Shown piece by piece: positions 58,752 through 64,000 of a stretch of 64,000 bases of DNA. How positions within the stretch are numbered: the stretch's first letter is position 1; each line of letters begins with the position of its first letter. The translations under genes were made by a program, and so were the position numbers. Below the pieces are notes generated by a model, which saw only the letters and a program-made list of their open reading frames with translations, had not been told where the DNA came from and did no database searches. Source of the stretch: Streptomyces sp. NBC_01750 (GTDB taxonomy: Bacteria; Actinomycetota; Actinomycetes; Streptomycetales; Streptomycetaceae); contig NZ_CP109137.1 in assembly GCF_035918095.1 (NCBI RefSeq), positions 1,676,001 through 1,740,000 of the forward strand, given 5' to 3'.

Positions 58752-59954
58752 ATGACTCCCCGAGCCGCTGACCGGGCCCGCTACGACAGGGCCACCGCCC
58801 AGCTCGACGCACCGCTCGCCGTCGTCGATCTCGACGCGTTCGACGCCAACGCCGACGATCTGGTGCGCAGAGCGGGCGGCAAGCCGATCCGGGTGGCGAG
58901 CAAGTCCGTACGCTGCCGGGCGCTGCTGGAGCGGGTGCTGGAGCGGGACGGGTTCGCCGGGATCATGTCCTTCACGCTGGCCGAATCCCTGTGGCTGGCC
59001 AGGTCGGGCTTCGACGATGTGCTGCTCGCGTACCCGTCGGCGGACCGGGCCGGTTTCGCGGAGCTGGCCGCTGACCCGAAGCTCGCCGCCGCGGTGACCG
59101 TGATGGTCGACGATCCGGCTCAGCTGGAACTGATCGACCGTGCCCGTGACGGCGGCACGGAGGAGGTCCGGGTCTGTCTGGAGCTGGACACGTCGTTGAA
59201 GCTGCTCGGGGGGCGGGTGCGGATCGGGGCGCTGCGCTCCCCGCTGCGCGAGCCGGCCCAGCTGGCCGAGCTGGCCCGGACGATCGCGCGTCGCCCCGGC
59301 TTCCGGCTGGTGGGGCTGATGGCGTACGAGGGGCATGTCGCGGGTGTGGGCGACTCCCTCGCCGGGCGCCCGGTGCGCTCCCGCGCCATCCGGCTGATGC
59401 AGGGCGCCGCGCGCCGGGAGCTGGCGGCCCGGCGGGCGGCGGTGGTGCGCGCGGTACGGGCGGTGACCCCGCACCTGGAATTCGTCAACGGCGGTGGCAC
59501 CGGCAGTGTCCAGCACACGGCGGCCGAGGACGCGGTCACGGAGATCGCCGCCGGTTCCGGGCTGTACGTACCGCGGCTGTTCGACAACTACACGTCGTTC
59601 ACGGGGCGTCCGGCCGCACTCTTCGCCCAGCCGGTGGTGCGCAGGCCGGGCGTGGGTGTGGTCACGGTGCTCGGCGGCGGCTACCCCGCCTCCGGTGCGC
59701 CGGGTGCGGACCGGCTGCCGGTGCCGTATCTCCCGGAAGGTCTTCGCTACGACCCGCAGGAGGGGCCCGGCGAGGTGCAGACCCCGCTGCTCGGCGCGCC
59801 CGCCGACGATCTGCTGATCGGCGACAAGGTGTGGTTCCGGCATGCCAAGGCCGGGGAGATGTGTGAGCGCTTCGACACTCTGCAGCTGATCGAGGGTGAC
59901 CGGGTGACCGGCACGGCACCGACGTACCGGGGCGAGGGCCGCACGTTCCTCTAG
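58752..59954 (+). CDS. alanine-racemase-fold PLP enzyme (amino acid deaminase/aldolase type)
   Basis: This is a 400-residue enzyme with an N-terminal PLP barrel (DLDAFDANADDLVRR, then PIRVASKSVRCRALL, where Lys binds PLP) and a C-terminal D-threonine-aldolase-like domain (IGDKVWFRHAKAGEMCERFD) that may hold metal. It probably acts on a D- or hydroxy amino acid. Confidence 0.85.
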   Translation: MTPRAADRARYDRATAQLDAPLAVVDLDAFDANADDLVRRAGGKPIRVASKSVRCRALLERVLERDGFAGIMSFTLAESLWLARSGFDDVLLAYPSADRAGFAELAADPKLAAAVTVMVDDPAQLELIDRARDGGTEEVRVCLELDTSLKLLGGRVRIGALRSPLREPAQLAELARTIARRPGFRLVGLMAYEGHVAGVGDSLAGRPVRSRAIRLMQGAARRELAARRAAVVRAVRAVTPHLEFVNGGGTGSVQHTAAEDAVTEIAAGSGLYVPRLFDNYTSFTGRPAALFAQPVVRRPGVGVVTVLGGGYPASGAPGADRLPVPYLPEGLRYDPQEGPGEVQTPLLGAPADDLLIGDKVWFRHAKAGEMCERFDTLQLIEGDRVTGTAPTYRGEGRTFL

Positions 59955-60040
59955 GGCCGCACGCTCCTCTGAGCAGGGGAAAAGACATTCGGCCGGGTAC
60001 GAAGCATTCAGCCAGGGCCGTTCGCAGCCGGTTTCGTCCC

Positions 60041-60115
60041 CGATCGCCGGACGGCCCGATGTGCTCGATCGCCGGACGGCCTTATGTCCTGGGTCGCCGG
60101 AGGGCACAATGACCT
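60041..60115. repeat. three tandem 25-bp repeats
   Basis: Units start at 60041, 60066 and 60091. The first two share CGATCGCCGGACGGCC and differ at a few positions; the third is less alike. The core resembles the GCCGGACGG element common between Streptomyces genes. The array overlaps the 3' end of the DUF2510 gene by two bases. Confidence 0.75.
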
Positions 60116-61098
60116 AGCCCGGGCCGATGCTGCTGCCGACTCCGCCGCTCGTGGAGTCGCCGATCGGGCGGATGCTCGCGGCGATCCTGTCCATGTCGGT
60201 GAGCTTGGGCCCCTGCGGACCCGCGTCGAAGGCGAACCGCACGACGACCATTGCCTCGCTGCCCACGGTCGAGGGGAAGGCCAGCGACTGGACGTAGCCG
60301 CCGGGACCGGCTCCGGTGGCGACCCGCCAGCGCACGAGGTAGCCGGCCCGCCCGGCGACCGCGACGGACTGCGACTTGAGCACCGTATGGGACTTGATGC
60401 CGCCGTGGATTCGGCTGCCGACGGCGTCCTCCTCGTAGGCGTCGTCCGCCGCCGTCACGATGTCCTTCCTGGCCAGCGCGGCCACGGAGGTCTCACCGGT
60501 CTGCGCCGCCGTGATGGACGAGACCCGGCCGTGCCGGCAGAGCGACGAGCCGCCGGCGGGGCACTCGTACGTCTCGTCCGTCACCATCGTCGTGCCCTTG
60601 TCGAGGGAGCTGTCGGACGTCTCCCAGCCGGCCGGGATGGGCATGGAGATGCCGTTGAGCTGGTCGGTCAGAAGAGCGGAGTCGGCGGAGCCGGCGGTCG
60701 CCGACGGGGCGGCGGCGGGGCGGCGGCGGGGCGGCGGCGGGGCTGTTGCCGGTGTCGGTCGTGGTGGGGACCGGTTCGCTGACGGTTGGCGCGGACTCGG
60801 GCTTCGCGGACCCGTCGTCCTTGCCGAGCAGTACGGCGCCGGTGGCGACCGCGGCGACGAGCACGAGGCCCGCGGTGACAAGTGCGACGACACGGCCTTT
60901 GCCGCCACCGTTCCCGCCGGACGTGAGGGACGGCTGATGCATCGGCACGGTCTGCGGGCCGAAGCCCGGAACCGGGGCGGCCGGGGCCTGCGCCTGGACC
61001 GCGCGTGTGTGCGCGGTCCAGGCGGTCCCGTCCCACCAGCGTTCGGTGCCGGGCGCGTTCGGGTCCGGGTACCAGCCAGTGGGTGTCGTCATGCTCAT
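60114..61098 (-). pseudogene. DUF2510 membrane protein, frameshifted in an 11-bp repeat
   Basis: The N-terminal frame from ATG 61098 has a DUF2510 domain (PTGWYPDPNAPGTERWWDG), one membrane segment, and a Thr/Pro-rich stretch. The C-terminal frame, ending at 60114, holds a 150-residue extracellular-type domain (LLTDQLNGISMPIPAGWE to IAASIRPIGDS). The two parts join only if the 11-bp unit repeated three times at 60710-60742 has one more copy or two fewer. It is either switched off, phase-variable, or a sequencing or assembly error. Confidence 0.75.
60699..60742. repeat. 11-bp tandem repeat, three exact copies and one degenerate
   Basis: On the plus strand CGGCGGCGGGG repeats at 60710-60720, 60721-60731 and 60732-60742, preceded by a copy with two mismatches (60699-60709). 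Eleven is not a multiple of three, so copy number sets the frame. Confidence 0.9.
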
Positions 61099-61172
61099 CC
61101 GGCCACCCTAGGGGGCCGGTTCAGGCCGGGTACAGCGCGGGCCCCCACCCGGCGGCCGTACTCCGGGCCGGG

Positions 61173-61958
61173 CTACAGAGGCGTGACGTACGCGCCCGAG
61201 ATTCCGCCGTCGACCAGGAAGTCGGTGGCGTTGATGAACGAGGAGTCGTCGCTGGCGAGGAAGGCCACGGCGGCGGCGAGCTCGTCCGCCTCCGCGAACC
61301 GTCCGGCCGGGATGTGGACGAGCCGACGCGCGGCGCGCTCCGGGTCCTTGGCGAACAGCTCCTGCAGAAGCGGGGTGTTGACCGGCCCCGGACAGAGCGC
61401 GTTCACCCGGATCCCCTCGCGCGCGAACTGCACGCCGAGCTCGCGCGACATGGCGAGCACACCACCCTTGGACGCGGTGTAGGAGATCTGGGAGGTCGCC
61501 GCGCCCATGATCGCCACGAAGGACGCGGTGTTGATGATGGAGCCGCGGCCCTGGCGCTGCATATAGGGGATGGCGGCCTTGCAGCAGAGGTACACGGAGG
61601 TGAGGTTGACCTCCTGGACGCGGCGCCAGGCCTCGAGTCCGGTGGTGAGGATGGAGTCGTCGTCGGGCGGTGAGATGCCCGCATTGTTGAAGGCGATGTC
61701 GACGCTGCCGTAGGTGTCGTTCGCGGTCTTGAAGAGGGCCTCGACCTGATCGGCATCGGTGACGTCGACCCGTACGAAGGTGCCGCCGACCTCTTCGGCC
61801 GCCGCCTTGCCCGCGATCTCGTCGATGTCGCCGCAGACGACATTGGCGCCCTCGGAGGCCAGCCGGCGCGCGGTGGCCCGGCCGATGCCGCTGCCGGCGC
61901 CGGTGATGACGGCGGTACGGCCGATCAGGCGGCGGCAGATGGGGGTTGCGTCGGTCAT
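61173..61958 (-). CDS. SDR-family oxidoreductase
   Basis: This is a 261-residue NAD(P) enzyme with TGAGSGIGRATARRL, FNNAGIS, the catalytic SYTASKGG Ser-Tyr-Lys region and CPGPVNTPL. It probably oxidises an alcohol in the pathway served by the adjacent aldehyde dehydrogenase. It is five bases after that gene in the same operon. Confidence 0.9.
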   Translation of the reverse strand: MTDATPICRRLIGRTAVITGAGSGIGRATARRLASEGANVVCGDIDEIAGKAAAEEVGGTFVRVDVTDADQVEALFKTANDTYGSVDIAFNNAGISPPDDDSILTTGLEAWRRVQEVNLTSVYLCCKAAIPYMQRQGRGSIINTASFVAIMGAATSQISYTASKGGVLAMSRELGVQFAREGIRVNALCPGPVNTPLLQELFAKDPERAARRLVHIPAGRFAEADELAAAVAFLASDDSSFINATDFLVDGGISGAYVTPL

Positions 61959-61963
61959 GGTGC

Positions 61964-63331
61964 TCAGGCCTCCGTGCTGATGAAGACGTTCTTGGTTTCG
62001 GTGAAAGCGGTGAGGGCATCCGGGCCCAGTTCGCGGCCGACTCCGGACTGCTTGTAGCCGCCGAACGGGGTCCAGTAGCGGACACTGCTGTGGGAGTTGA
62101 CCGAGAGGTTGCCGGCGGCGACGGCACGCGAGACGCGGATCGCGCGGCCGACGTCGCGAGTCCAGATCGAGCCTGACAGGCCGTACTCGGTGGCGTTGGC
62201 GAGCCGGATCGCATCCGCCTCGTCCTCGAAGGGGAGGACGACGGCGACCGGGCCGAAGACTTCCTCGCAGGCGGCCGGGGCGTCCGGGTCGAGGCCGGTG
62301 AGGACCGTCGGCGGGAACCAGAAGCCGGGGCCTTCGGGCGCGGTGCCGCGGATCCCCTTCAGCTCTTCGGGTGCGTAACCACGCACCCGCTCCAGCTGAG
62401 CCTGCGAAATCAGCGGGCCCATCTGGGTCTTCTCGTCGAACGGATCGCCAACGACGACGGACTCGATCCCGGGGGTGAGGAGTTCGAGGAAGCGGTCGTA
62501 CACGGAACGCTGCACCAGGACACGGCTGCGCGCGCAGCAGTCCTGTCCCGAGTTGTCCAGAAAGGACATGGGGGTTGCGGCGACCGCGGCCTCGAGGTCG
62601 GAGTCGGCGAAGACGATGTTGGGGCTCTTGCCGCCCAGTTCGAGCGTCACGCGCTTCAGGCGATCGGCGCTCTTGGCCATGATCTGCTTGCCGACCCTGG
62701 TGGACCCGGTGAAGACGATCTTCGCGACGCCGGGGTGTTCGACCAGCGCGTTGCCAGTGACGTCGCCCGCGCCCGGGAGCACCTGGAAGAGATGCTCGGG
62801 AAGGCCGGCCTCCAGGGCGAGTTCGGCGAGCCGCAGCGCGGTCAGCGGGGTCGTCTCGGCCGGCTTGAGGAGGACGGCGTTGCCCGCGGCGAGGGCCGGG
62901 GCCGTACCCCAGGCGGCAATCGGCATGGGGAAGTTCCAGGGCGCGATCACGCCGATGACGCCGAGCGGTTCGAGGATCGTGATGTCGAGTCCGCCGGCGA
63001 CAGGGATCTGGCGGCCGTTGAGCCGCTCCACCCCCCCGGCCGCGAAGTCGAGGAGATCGCGGACGTTACCGGCCTCCCAGCGGGCGTTGCCGATCGTGTG
63101 CCCGGCCTCGCGGACCTCCAACCGGGCCAGTTCTTCGAGGTGTTCGTCGACGACCGCGGCGAACCGGCGCAGCTGTCTGGCCCGGTCCGCGGGGGCTGCG
63201 GCCGCCCAGCCCTGCTGGGCCTCCGCCGCCCGCGCGACGGCGGCGTCGACCTCGGCCGCCGTCGTCGCCGGGACGGTCTCGATGACCTGCCCGGTGGCGG
63301 GGTTGAGCACCTCGTGGTGCGTGTACGACAC
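61964..63331 (-). CDS. aldehyde dehydrogenase family protein
   Basis: This is a 455-residue enzyme that should oxidise an aldehyde with NAD(P). Cofactor and catalytic motifs are APWNFPMPIAAW, GSTRVGK, LELGGKSPNIVF with the general-base Glu, and NSGQDCCARSRV with the catalytic Cys. GTG 63331 has GAGG six bases upstream; GTG 63343, which overlaps the glutamine-synthetase-like stop, is also possible. The context suggests it oxidises a gamma-glutamylated aldehyde. Confidence 0.93.
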   Translation of the reverse strand: MSYTHHEVLNPATGQVIETVPATTAAEVDAAVARAAEAQQGWAAAAPADRARQLRRFAAVVDEHLEELARLEVREAGHTIGNARWEAGNVRDLLDFAAGGVERLNGRQIPVAGGLDITILEPLGVIGVIAPWNFPMPIAAWGTAPALAAGNAVLLKPAETTPLTALRLAELALEAGLPEHLFQVLPGAGDVTGNALVEHPGVAKIVFTGSTRVGKQIMAKSADRLKRVTLELGGKSPNIVFADSDLEAAVAATPMSFLDNSGQDCCARSRVLVQRSVYDRFLELLTPGIESVVVGDPFDEKTQMGPLISQAQLERVRGYAPEELKGIRGTAPEGPGFWFPPTVLTGLDPDAPAACEEVFGPVAVVLPFEDEADAIRLANATEYGLSGSIWTRDVGRAIRVSRAVAAGNLSVNSHSSVRYWTPFGGYKQSGVGRELGPDALTAFTETKNVFISTEA

Positions 63332-63339
63332 AGCGTGCC

Positions 63340-64000
63340 TCACAGACGTTCGAAGGAGCGGCGGAGCTCCCAGTCGGTCACCGCGGCATCGAAGGCTTCC
63401 AGCTCGACCCGCGCCATGTTGCGGTAGTGCGCGACGACCTCGTCGCCGAAGGCCGCCTTGGCGATGGGGCTGTTCTCCCAGAGCTCGGCGGCTTCGCGCA
63501 GTGTGGTGGGGACCTGCGCGTATCCGGCGGTGTACGCGTTGCCCGTGCACTCCTGCGGCAGTTCCAGCTGCTGCTCGATGCCGTACAGACCGGCGGCGAC
63601 CAGGCCGGCGACGGCCAGGTGCGGGTTGACGTCGCCGCCCGGCAGCCGGTTCTCGAAGCGCATCGAGCGGCCGTGACCGACGACGCGGAGCGCGCAGGTG
63701 CGGTTGTCGTAGCCCCAGGCGACGGCGGTCGGCGCGAAGGAGCCGGGCTGGAAGCGCTTGTACGAGTTGATGTTGGGCGCGTACAACAGCGAGAACTCAC
63801 GCAGCGCCGCCAGCTGCCCGGCCAGGAAGTACCGCATGACCTGCGACATTCCGCCGGGGCCATCGCCCGCCATGACATTGGTGCCGTGCTCGTCCTGGAG
63901 CGAGAGGTGGATATGACAGGAGTTGCCCTCGCGCTCGTTGTACTTGGCCATGAAGGTGAGCGAGACACCTTCCTGGGAGGCGATCTCCTTCGCGCCGGTC
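63340..64000 (-). CDS. glnA4: glutamine-synthetase-like ligase (gamma-glutamylethanolamide/polyamine synthetase type), N-terminus cut
   Basis: The last 219 residues or so of a type I-fold glutamine synthetase are visible: SCHIHLSLQDE with the ATP/glutamate His, NSYKRFQPGSFAP, NRTCALRVVG and SMRFENRLPGGDVNPHLAVA. This segment is the GlnA3/GlnA4 form rather than true GlnA. The gene opens the operon with aldehyde dehydrogenase and SDR, and its place downstream of the pheST/infC block matches glnA4 of Streptomyces, which glutamylates ethanolamine. I base the name on family and gene order; the start lies beyond the right edge. Confidence 0.85.
   Translation of the reverse strand, partial: TGAKEIASQEGVSLTFMAKYNEREGNSCHIHLSLQDEHGTNVMAGDGPGGMSQVMRYFLAGQLAALREFSLLYAPNINSYKRFQPGSFAPTAVAWGYDNRTCALRVVGHGRSMRFENRLPGGDVNPHLAVAGLVAAGLYGIEQQLELPQECTGNAYTAGYAQVPTTLREAAELWENSPIAKAAFGDEVVAHYRNMARVELEAFDAAVTDWELRRSFERL

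Overview
The window is chromosomal DNA of a Streptomyces or very close relative. The evidence is about 70% G+C, third codon positions that are almost always G or C, frequent GTG starts, rare TTA codons, many leaderless-looking starts, and gene order that matches the conserved core-chromosome block carrying argGH, argCJBDR, pheST and infC-rpmI-rplT. No rRNA, tRNA, CRISPR array, prophage or insertion sequence was seen.

Layout. (1) 1-4841, minus: end of a cobalamin region, with a large BluB-CobT fusion (cut by the left edge) and the precorrin-6Y methyltransferase CobL. (2) 4943-8424, minus: a GNAT acetyltransferase, then the methionine importer metN-metI-metQ with a long, structured leader. (3) 8807-15859: a HAD phosphatase, two small membrane proteins, a GNAT, a sigma-like factor, the secreted phosphodiesterase GlpQ, an acyltransferase, and a TetR-controlled 14-TM exporter with a clear 18-bp operator. 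(4) 15901-19070: a gene remnant, then argH and argG. (5) 19123-23640, plus: a PNPOx-like protein, an L,D-transpeptidase-like protein, and a flavin electron-transfer operon (ferric-reductase-like oxidoreductase, tandem FMN-binding protein, ApbE flavin transferase). (6) 23679-28708, minus: argC-J-B-D-R, whose promoter lies inside ARG-box-like sequence. (7) 28.9-46.1 kb: a more variable accessory stretch with an APC permease, GNATs, an ECF42 sigma factor with its DGPF partner, a histidine phosphatase lacking its histidines, a MocR regulator divergent from an EamA transporter with overlapping start codons, a GHL10-type glycosidase, a 3-hydroxyacyl-CoA dehydrogenase, a NUDIX hydrolase, a TPR regulator and a SpoIIE-type phosphatase. 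(8) 46.2-54.0 kb, minus: translation block pheS-pheT, a sensor kinase, a SPOUT rRNA methyltransferase, and infC-rpmI-rplT. infC appears to use an AUC start and to have a leader attenuator. (9) 54.1-61.1 kb: DUF1844, SseB-like, a class-A-beta-lactamase-like hydrolase, a mycosin-type subtilase paired with a proline-rich membrane protein, an alanine-racemase-fold enzyme, and a frameshifted DUF2510 protein. (10) 61.2-64.0 kb, minus: SDR dehydrogenase, aldehyde dehydrogenase and a glutamine synthetase-like ligase cut by the right edge, which fits a gamma-glutamylated amine (ethanolamine or polyamine) catabolic route.

How the genes work together. The two arginine units make arginine from glutamate through ornithine to argininosuccinate and are probably controlled by the ArgR encoded at the end of argCJBDR. 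The flavin operon looks like a membrane-to-exterior electron relay: the oxidoreductase supplies electrons, ApbE attaches FMN, and the tandem-domain protein carries it. Two places show small tandem repeats that break reading frames: a 19-bp duplication at 31411-31448 and three copies of an 11-bp unit at 60710-60742. These, the infC leader, the metN leader and the flavin relay are the most rewarding places to look further.
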